Assembly (NCBI RefSeq): GCF_000280925.3
Contig: NZ_CP012109.1
Span: 7,832,501-7,896,500 of the forward strand
DNA from: Myxococcus hansupus
GTDB taxonomy: Bacteria > Myxococcota > Myxococcia > Myxococcales > Myxococcaceae
DNA length: 64,000 nucleotides
Direction: 5' to 3'
The translations under genes and the position numbers were made by a program. The notes under the pieces were generated by a model. It worked only from the letters and a program-made list of their open reading frames with translations, did no database searches and was not told the DNA's origin. Positions 43,780 to 51,517 of the stretch are shown here, piece by piece. The number at the start of each line of letters is the position of its first letter. Position 1 is the stretch's first letter.

Positions 43780-43899
43780 GAGGGGCTTCCTGTGACGAGA
43801 AGTGAGGCGCGCGTGAGACAGCCCGACGGTACAGCGGTCCGGCGGTGATTTCAGCCCACGTGCCGTGTGGCCGCGCACGCACCCTCGCCCCACGGCAGG

Positions 43900-44532
43900 T
43901 CAGCGACTTGGGCGGCTGGCGCCACGCTGAAGTCGGCGGGCCTTGCCCAACCGCGCGGTCCCCGCTCGCGAGCGTCGTGGCTCCGGCGCCCGCTTGCCCG
44001 CGGGGAGAATCGGGTCGGGGCAGACCCCACGCAGCTTGCAGGCCTTGCACTCCGCGCCGCTCCACACCGCCTCGTAGAGCGCCGTCACCCGGTCGATGAC
44101 GTCGAAGTCCTCGGTGACGAAGCCCAGCTCGAAGTTGCGCGCGGAGTCCCCCTTCGCGCCCAGCCCCGCGCCCGTGAGATTCGCGCTGCCCAGGTAGGCC
44201 CAGGCCCCGTCCACCACCACCGCCTTGAAGTGCACGCGCGGGCAGACCTTGAGCGACAGGCCGCCCTCCACCAGCCGCGAGCGGGCATCGAAGGCCGCGC
44301 GGAAGGGACGGCTCGGCAGCTCCGCGTGCAACAGCCGCAGCGACACGCCCCGCGCCGCCAGCGTGTCCAACACGTCCACCAGCGGCACGAAGCGACCACC
44401 GTGCTCCACGAACATCGCCTTCACGTTGGCGGTGGCCATCCACACCGACTCACGGGCGTGGAGCAGCTTCTCCAGCACCACCTCCCGGTACAGCGCGCTG
44501 CCCGACAGGAGCTCCGCCTCGATGGGACGCAT
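43900..44532 (-). CDS. Phospholipase D-like (HKD) protein
   Basis: A 210-residue single-domain PLD-superfamily protein. The catalytic motif is H101-x-K103-x4-D108 in VHFKAVVVDGAWAYLGSAN, with the GSxN extension at 115-118. One HKD copy implies dimerisation, as in Nuc-type nucleases and cardiolipin-synthase relatives. The C-terminal part has a Cys cluster (AECKACKLRGVCPDP) that could bind zinc, then an Arg/Lys-rich tail. GGAG precedes the ATG (MRPIEAELL). Substrate (DNA or lipid) unknown. Confidence 0.87.
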   Translation of the reverse strand: MRPIEAELLSGSALYREVVLEKLLHARESVWMATANVKAMFVEHGGRFVPLVDVLDTLAARGVSLRLLHAELPSRPFRAAFDARSRLVEGGLSLKVCPRVHFKAVVVDGAWAYLGSANLTGAGLGAKGDSARNFELGFVTEDFDVIDRVTALYEAVWSGAECKACKLRGVCPDPILPAGKRAPEPRRSRAGTARLGKARRLQRGASRPSR

Positions 44533-44581
44533 GGTACACACTCCATCACACACATCCCCACCCAGCCATCTATTCAACAAA

Positions 44582-44594
44582 TGACCTTGAGTCA
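44582..44594. promoter_or_regulatory. TetR-type operator, upstream copy
   Basis: TGAC-CTTGA-GTCA, the same TGAC-N5-GTCA dyad as the site 22 bp downstream. Weaker central symmetry. Lies in the divergent region between the PLD-like and TetR genes. Confidence 0.5.
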
Positions 44595-44601
44595 CTTGAC
44601 G

Positions 44602-44618
44602 GATGACCCGGGGTCATC
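44602..44618. promoter_or_regulatory. TetR-type operator, perfect palindrome
   Basis: GATGACCCGGGGTCATC is a perfect 8-bp inverted repeat around a single G, ending 12 bp before the tetR ATG at 44631. With the 44582 site its centre is 22 bp away (two helical turns). Autoregulation by the adjacent TetR protein is the simplest reading. Confidence 0.7.
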
Positions 44619-44630
44619 TACCTCTGCGTC

Positions 44631-45314
44631 ATGGTCAGCAACCCGGCGGAGAAGGCAAAGCGGGCCCTGCCCCAGCGGGCACGGAAGGACGAGGACAAGG
44701 AAGCGCGGCGGCGGCTCATCCTGGATGAGGCGCTGGCCCTGTATCAGGCGACGTCCTACGCCGACGTGAAGATGGCGGACGTGGCCGGCCGGGCGCTCCT
44801 GGCCAAGGGGACGGTGTTCCTCTACTTCCCCACGAAGGAAGCCCTGTTCCTGGCGTTGCTGGAGGACCTGCTCTTCGCGTGGTTCGACCGCCTGGAGTCG
44901 ATGCTGGAGCCAGTCGAGTCCCCGTGGACGGGCCCCCGGCTGGCGCGCACCGTGGCCGAGTCGCTCGAGGGAGAGGAAACCCTGACGCGGTTGCTGGCGC
45001 TGCTGCAGACGGTGCTGGAGCAGAACGTGACGGCCGAGCAGCTCCGCCCCTTCAAGGAGCGGCTGATGGCCGCCCTGCTCCGCGGCGGCACGTTGGTGGA
45101 ACAGCGGCTGCCCTTCATGAAGGAGGGCGACGGTCCGCGCTTCCTCCTCCACGTGCACGCGCTGGTGACGGGCCTGCGGCAGATGGCGGACCTGGCCCCG
45201 GTGGCGCGCGAGGTGCTGGAGCAGGTGCCCCACCTGGCCCTGCTGCGCGTGGACTTCACGGCCGAGCTGACCACCGCCCTCACCACCCTTCTTCGCGGGA
45301 TGGAATCCCGCTGA
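44631..45314 (+). CDS. TetR/AcrR-family regulator
   Basis: A 227-residue regulator. HTH at about 38-70: YADVKMADVAGRALLAKGTV then FLYFPTKEALF. The C-terminal ligand domain is of ordinary length (LEQNVTAEQLRPF, HVHALVTGLRQMADL). It is 32 nt upstream of two aldehyde dehydrogenase genes on the same strand and has a perfect palindrome before its start. It therefore probably controls this unit and senses an aldehyde or related ligand (inference). Confidence 0.93.
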   Translation: MVSNPAEKAKRALPQRARKDEDKEARRRLILDEALALYQATSYADVKMADVAGRALLAKGTVFLYFPTKEALFLALLEDLLFAWFDRLESMLEPVESPWTGPRLARTVAESLEGEETLTRLLALLQTVLEQNVTAEQLRPFKERLMAALLRGGTLVEQRLPFMKEGDGPRFLLHVHALVTGLRQMADLAPVAREVLEQVPHLALLRVDFTAELTTALTTLLRGMESR

Positions 45315-45346
45315 ATCCCTGCCCTGCCACACCCCAGGAGAACCCG

Positions 45347-46798
45347 ATGCTCGAAGCCACCGCCGCCGTCGAGTCGCAGCCCTCCTCCGACCCCGCTCAC
45401 ATCCGCGCCGTGTTCGAAGCCCAGCGCGCGCACCGCTGGACGATGTCCCGCACCACCGCCGCCGAGCGCATCGCCCGGCTCAAGCGCCTGCGCGAGGCCA
45501 TCATCACCCGCCGCAATGAGCTGGCGGACGCCATCCACGCGGACTTCCGCAAGCCCGCGGTGGAGGTGGAGCTGACGGAGCTGCACCCCACGCTGGAGGA
45601 GCTGAACCACACGGTGAAGCACCTCAAGGGGTGGATGAAGCCCTCGCGCGTGGGCACGCCGATGCTGCTGGCGGGCTCGTCCAGCTACGTGCGTTATGAG
45701 GCGCGCGGCACCGTGCTGCTGCTGGCGCCGTGGAACTACCCGTTCAACCTGGTGGTGTCGCCGCTCATCGCCGCCATCGCCGCGGGAAACACCGTGATGT
45801 GCAAGCCCAGCGAGAAGACGCCGAACACCTCGCGCTTCCTCGCGCGGCTGGTGAAGGACGTGTTCCCGGAGAACGAGGTGGCGCTGTTCGAGGGCGGCGC
45901 GGAGACGGCGGAGGCGCTGCTGGACCTGCCCTTCGACCACATCTTCTTCACCGGCAACACGCGCATTGGCCGCATCGTGATGGAGGCCGCGGCGAAGCAC
46001 CTGGCCAGCGTGACGCTGGAGCTGGGTGGCAAGTCGCCCGTCATCATCGACGAGACGGCGGACATCGACGCCGCGGCGGAGCGCCTGTGCTGGGGCAAGT
46101 TCATCAACGGCGGCCAGACGTGCGTGGCGCCGGACCACGTGTTCGTGCACGCGTCGAAGGAGCGAGCGTTCCTGGACGCGATGAAGGCGGCCATCACCCG
46201 CTTCTACGGCGGCACGGAGCAGGAGCGGCAGGCGAGCCCTGACTTCACGCGGCTGGTGGACCCGGCGGCATGGCGGCGGGTGAAGGACCTGCTCGACCGC
46301 TCGGTGGCCGCGGGCGCGAAGGTGGAGGTGGGCGGGGAGGCGGACGGGCCCTCGCGCTACATCGCGCCCACCGTGCTCTCGGGCGTGACGACGGACAACC
46401 CGGTGATGGAGTCCGAAATCTTCGGGCCGCTGATGCCGGTGCTGACCTACCAGTCGCGGGAAGAGGTCTACGCGCACATCCGCTCGGGTGGGAAGCCGCT
46501 GGCCCTCTACGTCTTCAGCCAGGACAAGCGGACCGTGGACGACATCCTCCAGAACACCACCTCCGGCGGGACGCTGGTGAACAACGTCCTGGTGCACCTG
46601 GCCAATCCCAACCTGCCCTTCGGCGGCGTCGGCACGAGCGGCCTGGGGAATTACCACGGCCATTTCGGCTTCAAGACCTTCAGTCACGAGCGGGCGGTGA
46701 TGGTCCAGTGGATGAAGTCGCTGGCTTCAGTGTTCTTCCCGCCGTACCGCGGGAAGATGCAGGAAATGGCCTCCCGCGCGACCCGGATGATGGAGTAG
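45347..46798 (+). CDS. Aldehyde dehydrogenase (class 3-like), copy 1
   Basis: A 483-residue NAD(P)-dependent aldehyde dehydrogenase oxidising aldehydes to acids. LLAPWNYPFNL begins the cofactor domain, CKPSEKTPN is the cofactor lysine segment, Glu225 is in LELGGKSP and the catalytic Cys259 in NGGQTCVAPDHV. NPNLPFGGVGTSGLGNYHG marks the oligomerisation end. The C-terminal FPPYRGKM is typical of class 3/YwdH types that act on long-chain or aromatic aldehydes. AGGAG precedes the ATG. Nearly 60% similar by eye to the next gene. Confidence 0.95.
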   Translation: MLEATAAVESQPSSDPAHIRAVFEAQRAHRWTMSRTTAAERIARLKRLREAIITRRNELADAIHADFRKPAVEVELTELHPTLEELNHTVKHLKGWMKPSRVGTPMLLAGSSSYVRYEARGTVLLLAPWNYPFNLVVSPLIAAIAAGNTVMCKPSEKTPNTSRFLARLVKDVFPENEVALFEGGAETAEALLDLPFDHIFFTGNTRIGRIVMEAAAKHLASVTLELGGKSPVIIDETADIDAAAERLCWGKFINGGQTCVAPDHVFVHASKERAFLDAMKAAITRFYGGTEQERQASPDFTRLVDPAAWRRVKDLLDRSVAAGAKVEVGGEADGPSRYIAPTVLSGVTTDNPVMESEIFGPLMPVLTYQSREEVYAHIRSGGKPLALYVFSQDKRTVDDILQNTTSGGTLVNNVLVHLANPNLPFGGVGTSGLGNYHGHFGFKTFSHERAVMVQWMKSLASVFFPPYRGKMQEMASRATRMME

Positions 46799-46816
46799 GC
46801 AACGAAAGCCGGGGCA

Positions 46817-46845
46817 GGCGGTGTTCTCATGAGGAGGACACCGCC
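46817..46845 (+). other. Intercistronic hairpin between the two aldehyde dehydrogenases
   Basis: GGCGGTGT-(13 nt)-ACACCGCC, a perfect 8-bp stem whose loop contains the palindrome CTCATGAG. It ends just before the AAGGAG of copy 2. There is no T-run, so it more likely tunes mRNA stability or translation, or binds protein, than terminates. Confidence 0.5.
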
Positions 46846-46860
46846 AGAAGGAGCCAGGCG

Positions 46861-48300
46861 ATGCGCGTGGTACGGCTGGAAGAAGAGCGGATGCCGGCGG
46901 GCTTGCAGGAGGCATTCGACCGCCTCCGGGCGAACCGCTGGGAGATGGCGCGTCGCGGCGTGAAGGAGCGCCTGGCCCGGCTGGAGACGCTCAAGGAGCA
47001 ACTGGTCGCTCGCCGCGAGGCCCTGGCGGACGCGCTCTACGCCGACTTCCGCAAGCCGCGCGCCGAGGTGGAGGCCACCGAGGTCCTCCCCGTGCTGATG
47101 GAGCTGGCCTACATCCAGAAGCACCTCAAGTCGTGGATGAAGCCCCGCAAGGCCTCCACGCCGCTGCTCCTCACGGGCACCTCCAGCCACGTGCAGTACG
47201 AGCCCCGGGGCGTGGTGCTGGTACTGGCGCCGTGGAACTACCCGTTCCACCTGCTGATGTCGCCGCTGGTGGCCGCCGTCGCCGCGGGCAACACCGTGAT
47301 GTGCAAGCCCAGCGAGAAGACGCCGAACACGGCGCGCTTCATCGCGGAGCTGCTGAAGGACGTGTTTCCGCCCGAGGAGGTCGCGCTGGTGGAGGGTGGC
47401 CCGGAGGTGGGCGAGGCGCTCTTGCGGCTGCCCTTCGACCACTTCTTCTTCACCGGCGGCTCCCGCGTGGGCCGGCGGGTGATGGAGGCCGCGGCGAAGC
47501 ACCTGGCCAGCGTGACGTTGGAGCTGGGCGGCAAGTCGCCCGTCATCGTCGACGAGACGGCGGACGTGGACACCGCCGCCGAGCGCGTGGTGTGGGGCAA
47601 GTTCCTCAACGGCGGACAGACGTGCATCGCCCCGGACCACGTCTGGGTCCACGCGTCCAAGGAAGAGGCCCTGCTGGAGGCGATGAAGGCCGCCCTGGAG
47701 CGCTTCTACGGACGCACCGAGGAGGCCCGCCGCGCGAGCACGGACCTGTGCCGCATGGTGGATGACAGCGCCTTCATGCGGGTGCGCCGGTTGATGGACC
47801 GCACCGTAGAGGCCGGAGCGCGCGTGGTGACCGGCGGCGGGCTGGACGCGGATTCGCGCTACATCGCGCCCACGATTCTCGCGGACGTGACGCCGGACGC
47901 GCCCATCATGGACGAGGAGATTTTCGGACCGGTGCTTCCGGTGCTGCGCTTCGAGTCCCTCGACGACGTGCTGACGCAGCTTCGCGAGGGTGGCAAGCCC
48001 CTGGCGCTCTATGTGTTCAGCCAGCACGAGGCCACGGTGGAGCGGCTGCTGCGGGAGACACGCTCCGGCGGCGCGTGCGTCAACACGGTGGTGCTGCACA
48101 ACGTGAATCCCAACCTGCCCTTCGGCGGCGTGGGCCAGAGCGGCGTGGGCGCCTACCACGGCGAGACAGGGTTTCGGACCTTCAGCCATGAGCGCGCGGT
48201 CCTGCGCCAGGGGCGCACGTCGCTGGTCCACCTGTTCTTCCCCCCGTACACGGGTAAAGCGCAGAAGCTGGCGCGGCTGGCGAGCCGCCTGTTCGAGTAA
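46861..48300 (+). CDS. Aldehyde dehydrogenase (class 3-like), copy 2
   Basis: A 479-residue paralogue of the preceding enzyme with the same blocks: APWNYPFHL, CKPSEKTPN, Glu221 in LELGGKSP, Cys255 in NGGQTCIAPDHV, and a C-terminal FPPYTGKAQKLARL. ATG with AAGGAG 9 nt before. The pair appears to be an old tandem duplication: long blocks such as MEAAAKHLASVTLELGGKSP are identical in both. Differences concentrate in the N-terminal 40 residues and the C-terminal entrance loop, so substrate range may differ. Confidence 0.95.
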   Translation: MRVVRLEEERMPAGLQEAFDRLRANRWEMARRGVKERLARLETLKEQLVARREALADALYADFRKPRAEVEATEVLPVLMELAYIQKHLKSWMKPRKASTPLLLTGTSSHVQYEPRGVVLVLAPWNYPFHLLMSPLVAAVAAGNTVMCKPSEKTPNTARFIAELLKDVFPPEEVALVEGGPEVGEALLRLPFDHFFFTGGSRVGRRVMEAAAKHLASVTLELGGKSPVIVDETADVDTAAERVVWGKFLNGGQTCIAPDHVWVHASKEEALLEAMKAALERFYGRTEEARRASTDLCRMVDDSAFMRVRRLMDRTVEAGARVVTGGGLDADSRYIAPTILADVTPDAPIMDEEIFGPVLPVLRFESLDDVLTQLREGGKPLALYVFSQHEATVERLLRETRSGGACVNTVVLHNVNPNLPFGGVGQSGVGAYHGETGFRTFSHERAVLRQGRTSLVHLFFPPYTGKAQKLARLASRLFE

Positions 48301-48384
48301 GGCGCCCGCGCTGTTCGGGCAGCGCCACTCTTTGAGAGCCTCGCTGTCTGGCGCCCGCCCCTGTTTCTCAGGATAACGGGGGCC

Positions 48385-49794
48385 ATGGGAACGAACGGAC
48401 GATGGCTCGTGGCACTGTGGCTGGGATTGGGGCTCGGCTTGGGGGCGTGCGACTCCGACGACCCGCCGGGCGAGGACGCCGGCGTGCCGGACGCGGGCAA
48501 TGGTGACGCAGGAACGCCGGATGGCGGCGGCGAAGTGGAGCCAGACGCCGGGACGGAGCCCACCTCCGAGCAAGGTGACGGCGTCTCCCGCGAGACGACG
48601 ACGGTCGAAGGCATCGCCGTGGACCGGTACACCTGGACGGACTCCCAGGGGCGTCCTCGCACGGTCTCACTCAAGCGTCAGTCTTCCGCGGGCAATGGCG
48701 GCTACGCCATCCACATGACCTACGACGTGCCCGAAGGCGCGGCGTGGCGCACGGTGTCGGTGACGGGCACGGCCGGCGGCGAGACGGGCTTCGGTTACTT
48801 CGTCGCGCATGAGCTGTACCGCACCTTCGACAACGGCACCTCGGGCACCATCGCGGGGAAGCATGGCGAGGATGACTCGCCGCTGGGGCTCGGCTTCCCG
48901 GTGGAGGCCACGCGCTCGGAGCTGACGGCGGCGTCCACCTCCGCCAGCCACACCTTCACGCTGCGCTATCCGAAGTGGGGCACGCGTGCGGCCATGGCGG
49001 ATGTGACGGCGGCGACGGCGGCCGCGTCCTCAGCGCACCAGAAGTTCATGGTGCCGGTCAGCATCCGCTGGGTCTTCGAGAAGGGCACCGACTTCCCTCG
49101 CATCGACACCCGCATGGACCTGGGCGAGGCCACCGCGGGACAGCTCTCCTTCGACATGCGCGGACCCTACGGCGTCGTCGAGTTCGCGGACGCCAACGCC
49201 GGCGCGACGCTCAACAACGTGCAGTGGGGTGACTCGCGCCACCACTTCACCACGGGGGTGCAGGCCGCGGGCGCGCTGACGACCCAGGCGAACTGGACGT
49301 GGAACGAGCCCATCGGGAACACGCGCAAGTACCACGCGCTGCTCGCACGGCATCCCGCCACGGGCGTGCTGTACGAGCTGGGGCTCGTGGAGCTGAAGCT
49401 CGGCCAGGACACGGGGCTGGTGTATGGCGGCTACAGCCTCAACAACGGGACGACGCGGGCCGCCTCTGGCAATGCCCTGCTGGGCCCGGGCTTCGGCGCT
49501 GGGGAGTGGCCCTTCCAGTCCGCGCAGTACAGCGGGGTTTCGGCCGCGTCGCCGGTGACGGGGAAGAAGTTCGCCTGGGGCAGCAGCCCGTTCTACGGCT
49601 CCGCGATCGCGTCGGTGTACTTCAACAACGGCGTCTCCCTGCCCATCACCGCGTTCCCCGCGAGCCGCGCGCTCGTGTACCGCACCTGCCTGGTGCTCGG
49701 GGTGTCGACCTACACGGACGCGAATCCGAAGTCGCTCGCGCGGGTGACGGCGGAGAGCGGCGCGCCGAGCTGCGCGACGGCCTCCCCGCTCTGA
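48385..49794 (+). CDS. Large hypothetical lipoprotein
   Basis: A 469-residue lipoprotein: hydrophobic signal rich in LGLG, lipobox LGAC (about Cys22), then an Asp/Ala/Gly-rich linker (DAGVPDAGNGDAGTPDGGG) like those of many myxobacterial surface lipoproteins. The mature part is beta-rich with Gly/Asn/Thr segments, e.g. FDNGTSGTIAGK, YGGYSLNNGTTRA. Two late cysteines may form a disulfide. No recognised domain; surface location inferred. Confidence 0.85.
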   Translation: MGTNGRWLVALWLGLGLGLGACDSDDPPGEDAGVPDAGNGDAGTPDGGGEVEPDAGTEPTSEQGDGVSRETTTVEGIAVDRYTWTDSQGRPRTVSLKRQSSAGNGGYAIHMTYDVPEGAAWRTVSVTGTAGGETGFGYFVAHELYRTFDNGTSGTIAGKHGEDDSPLGLGFPVEATRSELTAASTSASHTFTLRYPKWGTRAAMADVTAATAAASSAHQKFMVPVSIRWVFEKGTDFPRIDTRMDLGEATAGQLSFDMRGPYGVVEFADANAGATLNNVQWGDSRHHFTTGVQAAGALTTQANWTWNEPIGNTRKYHALLARHPATGVLYELGLVELKLGQDTGLVYGGYSLNNGTTRAASGNALLGPGFGAGEWPFQSAQYSGVSAASPVTGKKFAWGSSPFYGSAIASVYFNNGVSLPITAFPASRALVYRTCLVLGVSTYTDANPKSLARVTAESGAPSCATASPL

Positions 49795-49937
49795 TTCACC
49801 CCGGGTGGATATGCATGGGAGGGGGTGGCCGTTCCCCTCCCTCCACGCGCAGAATCACGGAGGGCCGGCGCAATCACGCCGGCGCCCGTGCGTAGCTCTC
49901 TTGCTCGCCGCTTCCCGGTAGACCCTGTACGGCCGCC

Positions 49938-50507
49938 ATGACCGACTCGTCTCACGCCCTCACAGCCGCGACCCGCGACGGGGGCTTCCTGTCGCGACTG
50001 CCCACGGTGCTGCAACCGCACCGGAGCCTGCTCACCTACTACTTGGTCAGCGCGCTGCTGGCCGGGCCCGGCTTCCCCATCCTGGGGCTCATCCGCTACT
50101 TCAAATACCAGACGCTGCGCTACACGCTGGACGCCGAGGGCATCACCGTCCGCTGGGGCATCTTCTTCCGGCGCGAGGTGTCCCTGACGTACGCACGCAT
50201 CCAGGACATCCACCTGTCCAGCAACGTGGTGGAGCGCTGGCTCGGGCTCGCGCGGATTCAAATCCAGACGGCCAGCGGCAACGCGCAGGCGGAAATCACC
50301 ATCGAGGGCATCCCCGACTACGGCGCCCTGCGGGACTTCCTCTATTCGAAGATGCGGGGGAGCCGGGAGCGCCACGCGCCCGCGAGCGACGCCGCGCAGG
50401 TCGCGGCCGCGGGTTCGGATGAGCTGGCGGCGACGCTCCGGGAGATTGCCTCGGAGGTGCGGGCGCTGCGGTTGAGCCTGGGCAGCGGGGAGAAGCAGGA
50501 TGTCTGA
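49938..50507 (+). CDS. Membrane-associated PH-domain (bPH2/DUF304-like) protein 1
   Basis: A 189-residue protein. Helical segment about 28-50 (YYLVSALLAGPGFPILGLI), then a bacterial PH domain: YTLDAEGITVRWGIFFRREV, SLTYARIQDIHLSSNVVERW, LGLARIQIQTASG. The C-terminal tail is a short helix (ELAATLREIASEVRALRLSL). It overlaps the next gene by 8 nt. Pairs of YdbS/YdbT-type PH proteins form envelope complexes of unknown function. Confidence 0.88.
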   Translation: MTDSSHALTAATRDGGFLSRLPTVLQPHRSLLTYYLVSALLAGPGFPILGLIRYFKYQTLRYTLDAEGITVRWGIFFRREVSLTYARIQDIHLSSNVVERWLGLARIQIQTASGNAQAEITIEGIPDYGALRDFLYSKMRGSRERHAPASDAAQVAAAGSDELAATLREIASEVRALRLSLGSGEKQDV

Positions 50508-51267
50508 CGCCTCGCACGGCTGGCTCCTGCGCCTGTTGAAGGTGCCCCCCGCGCCCCACATCCCCGAGGGGGCGGCGGTTCGCGTCTTCCGCTCCGCGCC
50601 GTCCCACCGCCACCTCCAACTGCTCCGCTGGGGCCTGCGGCAGTTCGGCGTCATCGTGGGTCTGCTCTTCACGTGGATCGCGGTGAAGAACCGGTTCGTC
50701 CCGCACATCCCCTACCAATACGCGGACACGGTCTTCTTCGTCGTCGAGCTGTTTGCGTGGCTCGCGTTCGCGGTGCAGGTCCCCATCACCTTCCTGGTGG
50801 CGTGGCTCGACTACGAGTACCGCTGGTACATCCTCTCCGACCGGAGCCTGCGCATCCGGGAAGGGCTCGTCTCGCTTCAGGAGAAGACGATGACCTTCGC
50901 GAACATCCAGCAGGTCTCCATCCGGCAGAACCCGCTCCAGCGGCTGTTCGGCATCTCCGACGTGAAGGTGGAGACGGCGGGTGGCGGCGGAAGCAGCGGC
51001 CCCAAGGACGTGGACGCAGCGGCCCACGAAGGGCTGCACGAGGCCCACTTCCGGGGCGTGGACAATCCGGAGGAGATTCGCGACGTCATCATGGCGCGGG
51101 TGCGCATGCACCGGGACGCCGGACTGGGCGAGCCGCTGCATCCCGAGCCGGCCCTGCCGCTCTCCACGGCGCCCTCGGCCGAGACGCTCGGCGCGGCGAA
51201 GGAGCTGCTGGGGGAGATGCGGGCGCTCCGGAGCGCCCTGGCGGCGAAGGGCCGCGTGGAGCCCTGA
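50500..51267 (+). CDS. Membrane-associated PH-domain (bPH2/DUF304-like) protein 2
   Basis: A 255-residue partner of the preceding gene. Two membrane helices (about 48-62 and 78-105), then the PH domain: YRWYILSDRSLRIREGLVSL, MTFANIQQVSIRQNPLQRLF, GISDVKVETAGG. A variable tail ends with a helix LLGEMRALRSAL similar to that of its partner, perhaps for pairing. The 8-nt overlap indicates coupled translation. Confidence 0.88.
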   Translation: MSDASHGWLLRLLKVPPAPHIPEGAAVRVFRSAPSHRHLQLLRWGLRQFGVIVGLLFTWIAVKNRFVPHIPYQYADTVFFVVELFAWLAFAVQVPITFLVAWLDYEYRWYILSDRSLRIREGLVSLQEKTMTFANIQQVSIRQNPLQRLFGISDVKVETAGGGGSSGPKDVDAAAHEGLHEAHFRGVDNPEEIRDVIMARVRMHRDAGLGEPLHPEPALPLSTAPSAETLGAAKELLGEMRALRSALAAKGRVEP

Positions 51268-51273
51268 GCACAC

Positions 51274-51417
51274 GCGGCGCCGACGCCCCGCATCGACGTT
51301 CCCGCAGAGACACCGCTCGGCGGGACACGCGCGGCGCCAACGCCCTGCATCGACATTCCCGCGGAGACACCGCTCGGCGGGGCACGCGCGGCGCCAACGC
51401 CCTGCATCGACGTACCC
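51274..51417. repeat. 57-bp intergenic tandem repeat, about 2.5 copies
   Basis: GCGGCGCC recurs at 51274, 51331 and 51388, exactly 57 bp apart, with the units between over 90% identical by eye (e.g. CCCTGCATCGAC, GAGACACCGCTCGGCGGG). It fills the gap between convergent PH-domain and ABC-F genes. Each unit contains CCGCTCGGCGGG, a short dyad (CCGC/GCGG). No gene is supported across it. Confidence 0.85.
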
Positions 51418-51517
51418 ACTGGGCGGCCTCCCGCCCGGCGGGCACAGGCGGCGGGCCGATGCGGGGCCAGCACCGCCACGAAGCGTACCGTGCCCGGCAT
51501 ACACCGGGCGCGGCGTC

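Noticed and set aside
40763-44443. A 3.7-kb open frame on the minus strand
   Set aside because: It runs antisense or out of frame through the helical-protein, ABC ATPase, histidine kinase and PLD-like genes, all with clear motifs. Long empty frames are expected in very GC-rich DNA.
44631-48300. The two aldehyde dehydrogenases as part of a biosynthetic cluster
   Set aside because: No synthase, ligase or transporter genes accompany them; TetR plus dehydrogenases fits simple catabolism or detoxification.
51274-51417. CRISPR array
   Set aside because: The repeats are directly adjacent 57-bp units without unique spacers.
50877-51500. A minus-strand frame translating the 57-bp repeat as 19-residue units
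   Set aside because: 57 is divisible by three, so every frame shows a periodic product. The frame also runs antisense through the second PH-domain gene and lacks a good start.
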